In this document: one piece after another, positions 19,472 through 31,684 of the stretch
Numbering within the stretch: the stretch's first letter is position 1
Layout: the number at the start of each line of letters is the position of its first letter
Assembly: GCA_902596925.1 (NCBI GenBank)
Contig: CACJVT010000006.1
Coordinates: 28,631 to 92,630, forward strand
Origin: an uncultured Pelagibacteraceae bacterium
GTDB lineage: Bacteria > Pseudomonadota > Alphaproteobacteria > Pelagibacterales > Pelagibacteraceae
Direction of reading: 5' to 3'
DNA: 64,000 bases
The notes under the pieces: model-generated
The model's database searches: none
What the model was told of the DNA's origin: nothing
What the model saw: only the letters and a program-made list of their open reading frames with translations
Translations under genes and position numbers: made by a program

Positions 19472-20848
19472 CCGTTTTTGAACTTCTTCTTTTCCTAATG
19501 ATAAAATAATATCATATATACCAGGTCCAAACTTTGAACCAGTAAGCGCAATCCTTAATGGTTGTCCAACACCCTTAAAATTTGTGCCGTGCGATTTTAT
19601 AAGCTCGTTTACTATTGGTTCTAAAATTTCTCTTGAAGGCAGGTCTATTTTTTCAAATTGATTTTTAAAATCAGAAATTACTTTTCTTGCTTTATCGTCA
19701 ATTAATTTAAGATCATCATTATTAAAATCAACCTCATCTTTTATAATATATTGAGCATTATTAAATATATCTTCCAAAGTTTTTGCTTTATTTTTCAAGA
19801 ATGTAAGAGATTTTTTAATCTTATCTTTTTTATCTGATTGAATTTCACTTTTATATAATTTGCAATATTCAATTAATTGATTGAATAAATCATTTTCATT
19901 AATATTTTTAATATAATGTTCGTTCATTGATAAAATTCTACTCATATCAAGCTTTGATGGTGATTTACCAATTCCTTCAAGATTAAAATATTTAATACTT
20001 TCATCTAAAGTAAATATTTCTTTATCTTTATAAGACCATCCTAATCTTAGAAGATAATTTCTTAAAGCATCAGGGATAATACCAATTTTAGAATAATCAT
20101 CTAATGTAGAGGCCTGATCTCGCTTTGATAATTTCTTTCCTTCAATTGTATGTATCAATGGTATGTGAGCAAATGAGGGTAATTCCCATTTCATGGCTTG
20201 ATAAATTTGAATTTGTTTGAAGGTGTTTATTTTATGATCGTCACCTCTTATAATATGTGTCATATTCATTTGATGATCATCTACGGATGCTGATAAATTA
20301 TATGTGGGAGTCCCATCATTTCTTAAGATAATAAAATCTTCAATAGTATTATTTTCTATTTCGACATTACCTTGAACCAAATCTTTCAATATTGATGTTC
20401 CATCAATCTTACTTTTAAATCTTATAACAGGTTTAATACCTTTGGGAGCATCATTTTCATTTTTATTCCTCCATTTTCTATCATAAATATAGGGAATTTT
20501 TTTTTGTCTTGATCTTTTTTTTTGTTCTTCTATTTCTTCGCTTGAGCAATAACATTTATATGCATTACCATTTTTAAGTAGCTCATTTGCAACTTTTATG
20601 TGATCATCTACTTTTTTTGATTGAATATATTCTTCACCATCATAATTGATACCGATCCATTTAAGCGATTGTATTATTTGATCTTTGAATTCATCTCTAG
20701 ATCTTTCTTTATCTGTATCTTCCACCCTTAAATAAAATTTACCATTGTGATTTTTGGAGTATAACCAATTAAACAATGCTGTTCTAACACCTCCAATATG
20801 CAATGCACCAGTAGGTGAGGGAGCAAATCTAGTTGCTACTTTTTTCAT
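19451..20848 (-). CDS. gltX: Glutamyl-tRNA synthetase
   Basis: 465 residues, class I. RFAPSPTGALHIGGVRTALFN (start about 7) carries the HIGH-like HIGG; the second signature is KKLSKRDQ (about 237-244). The C-terminal helical cage binds the anticodon. Charges tRNA-Glu. Last gene of the minus-strand block that includes lexA; ends inside the 3' end of lpxB. In many alphaproteobacteria gltA and comEC lie nearby; neither is here. Confidence 0.97.
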   Translation of the reverse strand: MKKVATRFAPSPTGALHIGGVRTALFNWLYSKNHNGKFYLRVEDTDKERSRDEFKDQIIQSLKWIGINYDGEEYIQSKKVDDHIKVANELLKNGNAYKCYCSSEEIEEQKKRSRQKKIPYIYDRKWRNKNENDAPKGIKPVIRFKSKIDGTSILKDLVQGNVEIENNTIEDFIILRNDGTPTYNLSASVDDHQMNMTHIIRGDDHKINTFKQIQIYQAMKWELPSFAHIPLIHTIEGKKLSKRDQASTLDDYSKIGIIPDALRNYLLRLGWSYKDKEIFTLDESIKYFNLEGIGKSPSKLDMSRILSMNEHYIKNINENDLFNQLIEYCKLYKSEIQSDKKDKIKKSLTFLKNKAKTLEDIFNNAQYIIKDEVDFNNDDLKLIDDKARKVISDFKNQFEKIDLPSREILEPIVNELIKSHGTNFKGVGQPLRIALTGSKFGPGIYDIILSLGKEEVQKRLSAKIA

Positions 20849-20870
20849 TAAAATGGTTTAGACTATTTTT

Positions 20871-21548
20871 TTAGAAGTTTCTATATAAAGATACTAATAC
20901 ACCCTGAACTTTTACTCTATCAGGTCCAAATATTTTAGTTTCGTAATTTTTGTTGGCACTTTCTAAAGCAACAACTTTACCTTTTTTCCTAATTCTTTTT
21001 AACATTGCTTCATGCTCATCAATCAGAGCAACAACAATTTTTCCATTATCAGCTGTATCTGTTCTTTTAATAATTACTGTATCACCTTCATGAATTCCAG
21101 CTTCAATCATCGAGTCTCCTTGAACTTTTAAACCAAAATAATCTCCATTTTTCTCTAAATTACTTGGCAAAGGTATTCTCGAAACCTCATTTTGAATAGC
21201 TTCAACAGGTGTTCCAGCAGCAATTTTTCCTAAAACTGGTACCTCGGCATCATCTGATGATAAATTTTCTTCATCTAAACCACCTTTAATAACACTTGGT
21301 GAAAAACTGTTGTAAATGTCGTTTGCAGAGGCCGTTTCTGGCAATTTAATTACTTCTAATGCTCTTGCTTTATGAGCAAGTCTTTTAATAAAACCTCTCT
21401 CTTCTAATGCACTTATAAGTCTATGAATTCCAGACTTAGACTTAAGGTTTAACGAAGCTTTCATCTCCTCATAAGAAGGAGAAACACCAGAGCTTCTCAA
21501 CTTCTTGTTGATAAATAAAAGCAGGTTTTTTTGTTTTTTTGTTAGCAT
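20871..21548 (-). CDS. lexA: SOS repressor LexA
   Basis: 225 residues. N-terminal winged helix [32 protein letters not shown] (about 25-56), a linker, then the S24 autoprotease domain: cleavage site Ala111-Gly112 in [11 protein letters not shown], nucleophile Ser146 in [10 protein letters not shown], and Lys184 in EHEAMLKRI. It represses DNA-damage genes and self-cleaves when RecA is activated. Its own upstream region carries a consensus alphaproteobacterial SOS box, so it is autoregulated. Follows trpC on the same strand after 88 bases. Confidence 0.97.
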   Translation of the reverse strand: MLTKKQKNLLLFINKKLRSSGVSPSYEEMKASLNLKSKSGIHRLISALEERGFIKRLAHKARALEVIKLPETASANDIYNSFSPSVIKGGLDEENLSSDDAEVPVLGKIAAGTPVEAIQNEVSRIPLPSNLEKNGDYFGLKVQGDSMIEAGIHEGDTVIIKRTDTADNGKIVVALIDEHEAMLKRIRKKGKVVALESANKNYETKIFGPDRVKVQGVLVSLYRNF

Positions 21549-21550
21549 AA

Positions 21551-21565
21551 GAACAAATATCGTAC
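21551..21565 (-). promoter_or_regulatory. Possible second, degenerate LexA box adjoining the lexA start
   Basis: On the minus strand this reads GTACGATATTTGTTC, that is GTaC-N7-GTTC, one base from consensus and 3 bases from the lexA ATG. The spacing to the consensus box is 7 bases. Could be chance in AT-rich sequence. Confidence 0.4.
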
Positions 21566-21572
21566 AAAATCT

Positions 21573-21587
21573 GTTCTACAAAAGTTC
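21573..21587 (+). promoter_or_regulatory. LexA (SOS) box upstream of lexA, consensus
   Basis: GTTCTACAAAAGTTC is an exact GTTC-N7-GTTC direct repeat, the alphaproteobacterial LexA operator. It lies 25 to 39 bases upstream of the lexA start codon, overlapping the likely promoter. Consensus match and position seen directly; binding is inferred. Confidence 0.85.
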
Positions 21588-21605
21588 TTTTCAATTCACA
21601 ATAGT

Positions 21606-21626
21606 AAAAAACCCAATAAAATAGGG
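21606..21626 (-). terminator. Weak terminator-like hairpin after trpC
   Basis: On the minus strand CCC-TATTTTATT-GGG is followed by six T's, directly downstream of the trpC stop and before the lexA promoter. The stem has only 3 G-C pairs plus two A-T pairs after a mismatch, so termination would be partial at best. Confidence 0.35.
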
Positions 21627-21636
21627 AACTATTTGA

Positions 21637-22428
21637 CTAAAGCACTGAGAAAATAGAATTATTTTCCAAATTTTTCAAAAGTGATTCACCGATTAGAAAA
21701 GTTTTAATAGATGTTTTATTTGAGAGTTCTAATAGTTCATCTTTTGTTTTTATTCCACTTTCAGAAATTAATGGGCCTTTATGATTAACCAAAACATCAT
21801 GAATATCAAAAGTTGTATTTATATCAGTTTGAAGAGTTTTTAGGTTCCTATTATTGATACCAATCAATGCATCTTTAAATTTTAAAGCTTGTTTTGCTTC
21901 CTCAACTGTATGCACCTCAACTATAACAGACATATTAAATTTTAAAGCTTCCTCATATAATTCATTTGCAAGGCTTTCACTTACACCAGCTAATATAATT
22001 AATATTGCATCTGCTCCATAACTCTTTGCTAATGGAATTTGAAATTTATCTACAAAAAAGTCCTTACAAAGAATTGGCAAATTAATATTTTGTTTAATTT
22101 CACTTATATGTCTCAAATCTCCTAAAAAAAAATTTTCTTCAGTCAAAACAGACAAACAAGTTGCTTTGTTATCATTATATATACCAGCTATTTTAACAGG
22201 GTTATAATCATTTATGATTACACCTGCAGAAGGACTAGCTTTTTTGATCTCAGCAATAATTGAAAATTTATTTTCCTTAATATTTTTTTCAATATTTTCT
22301 TTAAAATTAATAAATATTTTATTTTTCCCAATTAATTCATTTAATGACCCTATTGAAATATTTTTTTTAGAATCTTCTATTTTTTCTTTTTTCTTTTTAA
22401 TTATTTTTTCGAGAACATTTTCAGGCAT
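21637..22428 (-). CDS. trpC: Indole-3-glycerol phosphate synthase
   Basis: 263 residues, a TIM barrel. AEIKKASPSAGVI (about 59-71) is the substrate-binding signature; ILCKDFFVDKFQI (about 119-131) holds the catalytic Lys, and GINNRNLKTLQTD (about 187-199) and ISESGIKT the phosphate-binding loops. It closes the indole ring in tryptophan synthesis. Overlaps trpD by 8 bases. The moaC/moeA genes that often follow trpC before lexA in alphaproteobacteria are missing. Confidence 0.97.
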   Translation of the reverse strand: MPENVLEKIIKKKKEKIEDSKKNISIGSLNELIGKNKIFINFKENIEKNIKENKFSIIAEIKKASPSAGVIINDYNPVKIAGIYNDNKATCLSVLTEENFFLGDLRHISEIKQNINLPILCKDFFVDKFQIPLAKSYGADAILIILAGVSESLANELYEEALKFNMSVIVEVHTVEEAKQALKFKDALIGINNRNLKTLQTDINTTFDIHDVLVNHKGPLISESGIKTKDELLELSNKTSIKTFLIGESLLKNLENNSIFSVL

Positions 22429-23413
22429 TTTGAATTTTTTCTAAATGTTTGATAACTTTGTTTGATAAAATATGATCTCTTGCATTTTTATATGCTTCAC
22501 TAAACTCTTCATGAGTTTCATTAACAATCAATCCTGCTGCAGCATTTAAACATATTGCTTTAGAAAAATCATTATCTTCACCTTTAAATATTTCAAGAAT
22601 CTTATTTGCATTAAATTTTGCATCGTCACCAACAAGATTTTTAAATTTGTCTGCATTTATATTTAATTTTTTTGGATCAATTACGATTTCTGATATGACA
22701 TTATTTTTTAATTGAATAACATTTGTTTTAGCATAGGGTGAAATTTCATCTAAACCATCTTCACTATTGACGATCCATGCAAATTTAATATCTAAACTTT
22801 TTAAAGCATTAGCAAATATTTTTAACAACTTTTTTTCAAAGACACCAACTACCTGTCTTTTAACTAAAGCTGGACTACTCAAAGGACCAATCATATTAAA
22901 AATTGTTCTCTTACCAATTTTTTTTCTTGTAGGTCCAACGTATTTCATTGCACTATGGTAATTCGGTGCAAACATAAAACCAAAATTATTTTTTTCAATT
23001 TGTGACTCAATATCATTTGGTTCTAAATTAATTTCTATATTTAATGCCTCTAAAACATCGCCAGATCCACATTTTGAAGATACTGCTTTATTTCCATGTT
23101 TTGCTACTTTAACACCCATACTAGCAAGCAATAATGCAGAAGCTGTTGAAATATTGAGTGTGTTCATTCCATCACCGCCCGTACCACATGTATCGATACA
23201 ATTTTGTACATTTACTCTTTTTGATTTATTTCTTAGAACGTATACTCCTCCAGCAATCTCATTTGAAACTTCACCTTTAGCAGATAAAAGTGTTAAAAAA
23301 TCAAATATTTCCTGTTCATTTGCCTTACCTTCCATTAATAATTCGAACGCTGCCTTACTTTCCTCAAAGGAGAGATCATCTTTATTTTTAATTTTGTCTA
23401 TGAATTGTTTCAT
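22421..23413 (-). CDS. trpD: Anthranilate phosphoribosyltransferase
   Basis: 330 residues. DTCGTGGDGMNTLNIST (about 79-95) is the PRPP-binding signature; KHGNKAVSSKCGSGDVLEAL (start about 111) and FMFAPNYHSAMKYVGPTRKKIGKRTIFNMIGPL follow. It transfers phosphoribose to anthranilate. Sits between trpG and trpC with 5 bases to trpG; part of one minus-strand trp operon. Confidence 0.97.
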   Translation of the reverse strand: MKQFIDKIKNKDDLSFEESKAAFELLMEGKANEQEIFDFLTLLSAKGEVSNEIAGGVYVLRNKSKRVNVQNCIDTCGTGGDGMNTLNISTASALLLASMGVKVAKHGNKAVSSKCGSGDVLEALNIEINLEPNDIESQIEKNNFGFMFAPNYHSAMKYVGPTRKKIGKRTIFNMIGPLSSPALVKRQVVGVFEKKLLKIFANALKSLDIKFAWIVNSEDGLDEISPYAKTNVIQLKNNVISEIVIDPKKLNINADKFKNLVGDDAKFNANKILEIFKGEDNDFSKAICLNAAAGLIVNETHEEFSEAYKNARDHILSNKVIKHLEKIQNA

Positions 23414-23418
23414 AAATT

Positions 23419-23988
23419 TTAAAGTCTTATAAAATTTTTTAAAATTTTAATACCTTGTTTAGTTTTAATACTTTCAGGGTGAAATTGCACTCCATGAACA
23501 TTATATTTTTTATGCTGAATACCCATTACTAAACCATCTTTGCTCTCAGCAGTGATTTCAAGATGTTTTGATAGTGTTTTTTTATCAATAATTAAGCTGT
23601 GATAACGTGTTGCCTCAAATGATTTTGGAAGATTCTTTAAAATTCCCAACTTTTTTGAAACAATTTTGCTTGTTTTACCATGCATTAGTTTTTTAGCCTG
23701 AACAATTTTAGAGCCAAATACCTGTCCAATAATTTGATGACCAAGACAAACACCAAGAATTGGAATTTTTTTATATAAAGACTTTACTATTTTTAAACAA
23801 TTACCTGATTGATCAGGGTTACCTGGGCCTGGTGAGATTACAATTTTATTATATTTTCTTTTTAATATCTCATTAGATGTAATGTGATCATTTCTTATCA
23901 CATCTACCTTAACTTTAAATGAAGATAGGTAATGATAAAGATTAAAAGTGAAACTATCGTAATTATCTATAAGAATTATTTTTTTCAT
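23419..23988 (-). CDS. trpG: Anthranilate synthase component II (glutamine amidotransferase)
   Basis: 189 residues, class I amidotransferase. LIDNYDSFTFNLYHYL (about 5-20), SPGPGNPDQSG (about 52-62), nucleophile Cys in LGVCLGHQIIGQVFG (about 77-91), and HGVQFHPESI (about 165-174) with the catalytic His-Glu. Supplies ammonia to TrpE; in some species PabA is the same protein, so it may serve both. Overlaps trpE by four bases. Confidence 0.95.
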   Translation of the reverse strand: MKKIILIDNYDSFTFNLYHYLSSFKVKVDVIRNDHITSNEILKRKYNKIVISPGPGNPDQSGNCLKIVKSLYKKIPILGVCLGHQIIGQVFGSKIVQAKKLMHGKTSKIVSKKLGILKNLPKSFEATRYHSLIIDKKTLSKHLEITAESKDGLVMGIQHKKYNVHGVQFHPESIKTKQGIKILKNFIRL

Positions 23989-25445
23989 TTTAAAGCATTA
24001 ATTAAAGCTTTTGCTTTATTAACAGTTTCCTCGTACTCTTTTAAAGGTTTACTATCAGCAACAATTCCAGCACCAGCTTGAACATAAAATTTATTATTTT
24101 TAGCGACTGCTGTTCTTAAAGCTATACATGTATCAAATTCTCCGTTAGCTGAAAAATAGCCAATACCACCAGCATAAACTTTTCTCTTAGTTTTTTCTAA
24201 TTCATCAATTATTTCCATAGCTCTAATTTTCGGTGCTCCTGAGACAGTTCCTGCAGGAAAACCAGCTAGAAGTGATTTAAACTTAGAAAATTTCTTATTA
24301 TACACACCGATGACATTTGATACTATGTGCATTACATGAGAATATCTCTCAATAATAAAACTTTCAGTTACTTTTACCGTATTAATTTTTGAAACTTTAC
24401 CAGCATCATTTCTTCCTAAATCTAATAACATTAAGTGCTCTGAAAGCTCCTTTTTGTCATTAAGAAGATCTTTTTCATAAAAAAGATCCTCTTTTAATGT
24501 TTTTCCTCTTGGTCTCGTTCCAGCTATTGGTCTTACAGTAATTTTATTATCTCTTAGTCTCACTAAAATTTCTGGACTCGCACCAATAATTTGGAAGTCA
24601 TTGAAATTAAAAAAAAACATAAAAGGTGATGGGTTAGTCACTCTAAGTTTTTTATAAATATCAATCGGTTTTTTTGTTAATTTAGCTTCAAATCTTTGAC
24701 TTAAAACTACCTGGAATATATCTCCTAATTTTATATATTTTTTGGCTGTATTGATCATTTGCAAGAATCTATTTTTAGAAGTATTAGATTTAACTTTAAT
24801 ATTTTTTGATTTTAATGGAGTCCTATTATTTATATTTTTAATTGATGATTGAATAAGTAATCTAAAAAGATCTGATTTTACCTCATCAAATTTTTTTTTA
24901 TAATCTCTAATCTTTTCGTCTTTATAGATATTTCTAATATAAAAAATCTCTTTTTTTAAATTATCGTGAATAATTAGTGTTCTTGGTCTCAGAAGTCTTA
25001 CATCAGGTATATTTAGATCATCCTTACAATTATTAGGGATTTTCTCTATATATCTTATAGAGTCATATGAGAAATATCCTGAAATTAAAGAACATAGTTT
25101 TGGTAAATTTTTGGGAGTTTCAAATTTAAATTCTTCAATAATTTTCTCAATCAAGTTTTCAGGTTTATCTTTCAGTTTAATTTTTTTTTTATTTTGAATT
25201 AAATAAGAAGTTTTATTTTTGAATTCCCATATCTTGTCAGGATTTTTGCCAAATATAGTGTATCTTCCTTTGATTTTTCCTTTCTCTACCGACTCAAATA
25301 TAAAGCTATTTTTTTCACTTAAAAAATTATCTATTAAATTTAAAATCTCTTCATCTTCTTGGATTTTTTTTGAAGTATATATAATTTGATTTTTATTGCT
25401 TCTATGTCGAAACTTAAAATCTTTGAAGCTTCGATTTATGTTCAT
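23985..25445 (-). CDS. trpE: Anthranilate synthase component I
   Basis: 486 residues of the chorismate-binding family. An N-terminal FIFESVEKGKIKGRYTIFG (start about 49) resembles the Trp-binding LLES region; the C-terminal half has FQVVLSQRFE, NPSPFMFFF, GASPEILVR, RPIAGTRPRG, ERYSHVMHIVSNV, GTVSGAPKIRAMEII and GAGIVADSKP. Converts chorismate to anthranilate with TrpG. Its start overlaps the stop of the upstream chaperone gene by four bases, so transcription probably begins before that gene. Confidence 0.95.
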   Translation of the reverse strand: MNINRSFKDFKFRHRSNKNQIIYTSKKIQEDEEILNLIDNFLSEKNSFIFESVEKGKIKGRYTIFGKNPDKIWEFKNKTSYLIQNKKKIKLKDKPENLIEKIIEEFKFETPKNLPKLCSLISGYFSYDSIRYIEKIPNNCKDDLNIPDVRLLRPRTLIIHDNLKKEIFYIRNIYKDEKIRDYKKKFDEVKSDLFRLLIQSSIKNINNRTPLKSKNIKVKSNTSKNRFLQMINTAKKYIKLGDIFQVVLSQRFEAKLTKKPIDIYKKLRVTNPSPFMFFFNFNDFQIIGASPEILVRLRDNKITVRPIAGTRPRGKTLKEDLFYEKDLLNDKKELSEHLMLLDLGRNDAGKVSKINTVKVTESFIIERYSHVMHIVSNVIGVYNKKFSKFKSLLAGFPAGTVSGAPKIRAMEIIDELEKTKRKVYAGGIGYFSANGEFDTCIALRTAVAKNNKFYVQAGAGIVADSKPLKEYEETVNKAKALINALK

Positions 25446-26857
25446 TGAAAGAAATTTTTAACTCGTTCTATTGTTTTTTGATTTAAATTAACATCATATC
25501 TGCTGTTTAGATATAGATCATATGATTTTAACATATTATTTTTTTGATTTGAATTTTGTTTACTCATATATTCATTTATCTTATCATCATTTTCCATTGT
25601 CTGATTTTGAAAGTTCTTTATTTTAGCTAAGTAAATATTGCTCATCTCATCATTTATAAGGGTAAAAGAATTTATGGGTAATGAGTAAAGAAGTTCAACA
25701 GCTTTAATATCAAATTTTTTGTTATCTTTGATTGAATTTAATAATAAATTTTCAATTTTCTTATTTCCCATCTCTACAAAGTTTTCATTGTTGAAATTTT
25801 TTTCATCAATTTTTTTTATTAAATTCTTGTTATATTCATACTTATTTTTTTCAAACATAAGTCCTAAGATCTCTTCTCTGAGGACAGGATCATTTACATT
25901 AGGAGAACGTTGTTCTGACTTAATTATTTTGTAAAGAATATAATCATCTTTAAATTCAATGATATCAAATTCATTATTTCTTGCTTCAAATATCTTTTTT
26001 TCTATATCGCTTTTATCATAAGTAAATCTGAAATCTTTGATTTTCTTAGACTTTAAATTAAAGTTTGTAACTATGTTTCCAAAAGGAAGTTCATTCGAGA
26101 TATCAATTTCTATTTGGTCAATTTTATCAAAAAAGGTCTGATTAAATTCATCTACACCAACTAAATTTTTGGGGTTTATTATGGAATAATCAAAATCAAT
26201 ATATTCTACTTTTAAGTCATTCTTATTTTCATCTAGAAATTTTTTTATATCGTTATCTGTAAAACTATCTTTCTTTTTATAAAATTGATTTAAATTTATA
26301 TAATCTATCTCTAATTTTCTATTTTCATCCTGATAGAGCTTTTTAACTAAAAATTTTGGAGAAACAGTTCCAGCACCCACAAAGCTGAACAAGTTTTTTT
26401 GTAATTCACGATTTTTTAATCGTAATTCAAACTGAGGTGCAGATTGATTATTTTCAAGTAAAAATTTTTCGTATTTAAGTCGTTGAAAACGTCCTTGTTC
26501 GTCTAAAAAATTTTTATTTTTTTTTATCATTTCGAGTAGTGTTTCTTTTGAAATAATTAAATTGTATTCCTCAATTTCTAAATCTAAAATTTTTGTCGAA
26601 ATCAATCCAGATAATAATTCTTCAATAATATTATCATTTAAATTTTCTCTTATTGTATCCTGAGGAATTCCAGAATTATTTAAGTAATCAATAAATTCTT
26701 CTGTAGAAATATTAGTCTCATTTATTTTTACAATTGAATTTGTATTTCCGCTACTGAACATGCTCCCCATACCCCAAAATACAAATGGAATAATCATTAT
26801 AAAAACTAATATCCCAGCGAACTTTGTTTTGGCAAAATTTCTAAATGCACCTATCAT
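25442..26857 (-). CDS. ppiD: PpiD/SurA-like periplasmic folding factor
   Basis: 471 residues. The N-terminus MIGAFRNFAKTKFAGILVFIMIIPFVFWGMG is the PpiD-type membrane anchor, followed by a SurA_N-like domain (IVKINETNISTEEFIDYLN, about 42-60) and a poorly conserved region where the parvulin domain should be. Likely anchored in the inner membrane with its body in the periplasm, assisting outer-membrane protein folding. Shorter than E. coli PpiD (623) and no clear parvulin active site, so prolyl isomerase activity is uncertain. First gene of the trp operon, divergent from tpiA. Confidence 0.8.
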   Translation of the reverse strand: MIGAFRNFAKTKFAGILVFIMIIPFVFWGMGSMFSSGNTNSIVKINETNISTEEFIDYLNNSGIPQDTIRENLNDNIIEELLSGLISTKILDLEIEEYNLIISKETLLEMIKKNKNFLDEQGRFQRLKYEKFLLENNQSAPQFELRLKNRELQKNLFSFVGAGTVSPKFLVKKLYQDENRKLEIDYINLNQFYKKKDSFTDNDIKKFLDENKNDLKVEYIDFDYSIINPKNLVGVDEFNQTFFDKIDQIEIDISNELPFGNIVTNFNLKSKKIKDFRFTYDKSDIEKKIFEARNNEFDIIEFKDDYILYKIIKSEQRSPNVNDPVLREEILGLMFEKNKYEYNKNLIKKIDEKNFNNENFVEMGNKKIENLLLNSIKDNKKFDIKAVELLYSLPINSFTLINDEMSNIYLAKIKNFQNQTMENDDKINEYMSKQNSNQKNNMLKSYDLYLNSRYDVNLNQKTIERVKNFFQ

Positions 26858-26875
26858 TACTATATAAATTTATTG

Positions 26876-26900
26876 ATCTATAAAAAACAAACCTATAGAT
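26876..26900. repeat. Inverted repeat in the ppiD-tpiA divergent spacer
   Basis: ATCTATA (26876-26882) and TATAGAT (26894-26900) are perfect inverted arms 11 bases apart in the 71-base gap between two divergent starts. It may be paired promoter -10 elements or an operator; chance is possible in such AT-rich sequence. Confidence 0.3.
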
Positions 26901-26928
26901 TAAATTTTAGTATAAGACAAATAAATAT

Positions 26929-27651
26929 ATGTATTTTATTGCTAATTGGAAAATGTTTGGTGGATTGAGTACATTAAATTCACTAAAAAAAGTAATCAAA
27001 TTTCTAAAAATTTTTAAAAAATCAAAAAAAATTAAAATTATTTATTGTCCGCCCAATACATTAATCCGTTCAATGTCTAAAAAAGTTATAAATTCTAAAA
27101 TTCAAGTTGGTGCTCAGAATTGCCATGAAAGCCTTGCTTATGGCGCTTCAACTGGTTCCATAAATCCTACGATGCTAAAAAATGTTGGGGCAAAATATGT
27201 TATTTTAGGTCATTCAGAAAATCGTGACACTGGTGAAACGGATAAATTAATTAATGCTAAGATTAAAGCAGCAACTCAAGCAGGTTTAAAGGTTATTTTT
27301 TGTATTGGTGAAACCTTAGGTCAAAAACGAAAAAAAATTACTAAAAAAATTTTATCTAAACAGATTATTGTAGGCTTACAAAAAATTAAGAAAAGAAAAA
27401 ATATTGTAATTGCTTATGAACCTGTGTGGTCAATTGGAACAGGTCTAATTCCTAAGGCAGATGACTTATTTAACACTATTAATTTTATAAAAAAAAAAGC
27501 TAGAAATATTAAAGTTTTATACGGGGGTTCGGTAAATCCAAAAAATATAAATAAATTAAAGTTAATAAAAAATATTGATGGATTTCTAATTGGAGGTGCC
27601 TCTCAAGATCCCAAAAAATTTATTGATATAATCAAAAAAACGTATAATTAA
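26929..27651 (+). CDS. tpiA: Triosephosphate isomerase
   Basis: 240 residues. ANWKMFG (about 5-11) with the catalytic Lys, ILGHSENRDTGE (about 88-99) with His91, AYEPVWSIGTG (about 163-173) with catalytic Glu, and VLYGGSVNP. Interconverts dihydroxyacetone phosphate and glyceraldehyde 3-phosphate; eno lies a few genes downstream. The usual GHSERR reads GHSENR, a tolerated variant. Followed closely by secG, a common alphaproteobacterial arrangement. Confidence 0.97.
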   Translation: MYFIANWKMFGGLSTLNSLKKVIKFLKIFKKSKKIKIIYCPPNTLIRSMSKKVINSKIQVGAQNCHESLAYGASTGSINPTMLKNVGAKYVILGHSENRDTGETDKLINAKIKAATQAGLKVIFCIGETLGQKRKKITKKILSKQIIVGLQKIKKRKNIVIAYEPVWSIGTGLIPKADDLFNTINFIKKKARNIKVLYGGSVNPKNINKLKLIKNIDGFLIGGASQDPKKFIDIIKKTYN

Positions 27652-27656
27652 CCTGC

Positions 27657-27950
27657 ATGGAAAATATATTGTTAGTACTAAATATCATTCTTGCATTAAT
27701 TTTAGTTTTATTAGTTTTAATGCAAAAATCTGAGGGTGGAGCACTTGGAATCGGAGTTTCCCAGGAAAATATGATGTTTTCAAAGTCAGCAGGAAATTTT
27801 ATGACAAAAGCAACTGGTGTTGTTGCAACTCTGTTTATCATATGTAGTTTAGCTCTAACGATAGTATCTAGGGGTGATTTGACACCATCTAGCTCAGTTT
27901 TAGATCAAGTCGAAGAGGATACACCATCAATCCCAGAAAATAATAATTAA
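27657..27950 (+). CDS. secG: Preprotein translocase subunit SecG
   Basis: 97 residues with two membrane helices (about 4-21 and 56-76). LVLLVLMQKSEGGALGIG (about 17-34) is the SecG signature. An accessory of the SecYE channel that aids SecA cycling. Short acidic, Ser/Pro-rich tail. Position between tpiA and pyrG is typical for alphaproteobacteria. Confidence 0.95.
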   Translation: MENILLVLNIILALILVLLVLMQKSEGGALGIGVSQENMMFSKSAGNFMTKATGVVATLFIICSLALTIVSRGDLTPSSSVLDQVEEDTPSIPENNN

Positions 27951-27981
27951 TACTTTTAATTTACTTTTTTATTAGCTATAA

Positions 27982-30427
<2,446 letters not shown>

Positions 30428-30428
<1 letters not shown>

Positions 30429-31684
30429 TGAGTAAAATTACAAAAGTAAAAGCCCGACAAGTTTTTGACAGCAGAGGTAATCCAACAATCGAAGCTGAGG
30501 TTTTTACAAAAAACAAAAGTGCAATAGCAATTTGTCCCTCTGGAGCATCAACAGGAACTTATGAAGCTTTTGAAAAAAGAGATAAAAATAATAAAAAATA
30601 TTTAGGAAAAAGTGTTCTTAATGCAATTAGTTTAGTTAATTCTAAGGTTTCAAAAAAACTTAAAGGACAAAATATTCATCATCAAGAAAGGATAGATGCT
30701 TTAATGATTAACCTGGATGGTACAAGACAAAAAACAAAACTAGGGGCAAATTCTATATTAGCTGTGTCTATGGCTGTAAAAAAACTTTCAGCAAAAATTA
30801 GAAAAAAACCATTATATAAAACTTTTTTAATTAAAAATAATTTTAAATTACCTTTTCCACTTATGAATATAATTAATGGTGGAGCACATGCTAATAATGG
30901 TTTGAGAATTCAAGAATTTATGATCAGGCCAGACCGCGCAAAAAATTTCACTGATGCGATGAGAATTTGTTTTTTAGTGATTAAAAATTTAAGTAAAATT
31001 ATTAAGAATAAAGGACTTTCAACATCTGTTGGTGATGAAGGTGGATTTGCACCAATGATTAGCAATAATAATCAGGCATTAGATTTAATTGTTTCAGCTA
31101 TTAGGAAGTCAGGATTTGTTAACGGTAAAGATGTTTCAATTTGTTTGGATGTGGCTGCAAATGAATTATATAAAAGAAATAAATATTCTATTCATTCAAA
31201 AAGCTATATTTCTGTAAAAAGATCTATTCAAGAATATAAAAAAATAATTAGTAAATATAAGATTAAATCAATAGAAGACCCATTTGCAGAAAATGATTGG
31301 ATATCATGGAATAAATTAATGAAATCACTTAAAAAAGTTCAGATTGTAGGTGACGATCTTTATGTTACTAATCTTGAGCGACTCAAAAAAGGTTTTTTAA
31401 ATTTATCATCTAACGCAATTTTAGTTAAATTAAATCAAATCGGCACAGTTTCAGAAACCTTAGATGTAATTCGATTTGCTCAAGCCATTGGATTTCAAAC
31501 AATCATTTCTCATAGATCTGGAGATAGTGAGGATACATTTATTGCAGATCTTGCAGTAGGTACTAATTCTAATCAAATAAAAACTGGATCTTTAGCAAGA
31601 TCAGAAAGAGTTGCTAAATATAATCAATTATTAAGAATAGAAGAAGAACTTGGAAAAAAAGCCAGAATGAATAAGATTCATTAA
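30428..31684 (+). CDS. eno: Enolase
   Basis: 418 residues. ARQVFDSRGNPTIEAEV (about 9-25), GASTGTYEA, INGGAHANNGLRIQEFMI (start about 148), GDEGGFAP, SIEDPFAEND (about 279-288), VGDDLYVTN and ISHRSGDSEDTFIADLAV (start about 358). Converts 2-phosphoglycerate to PEP. Starts with GTG, whose first base is the last base of the kdsA stop; this start fits the family N-terminus SKITKVKARQV. Confidence 0.98.
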
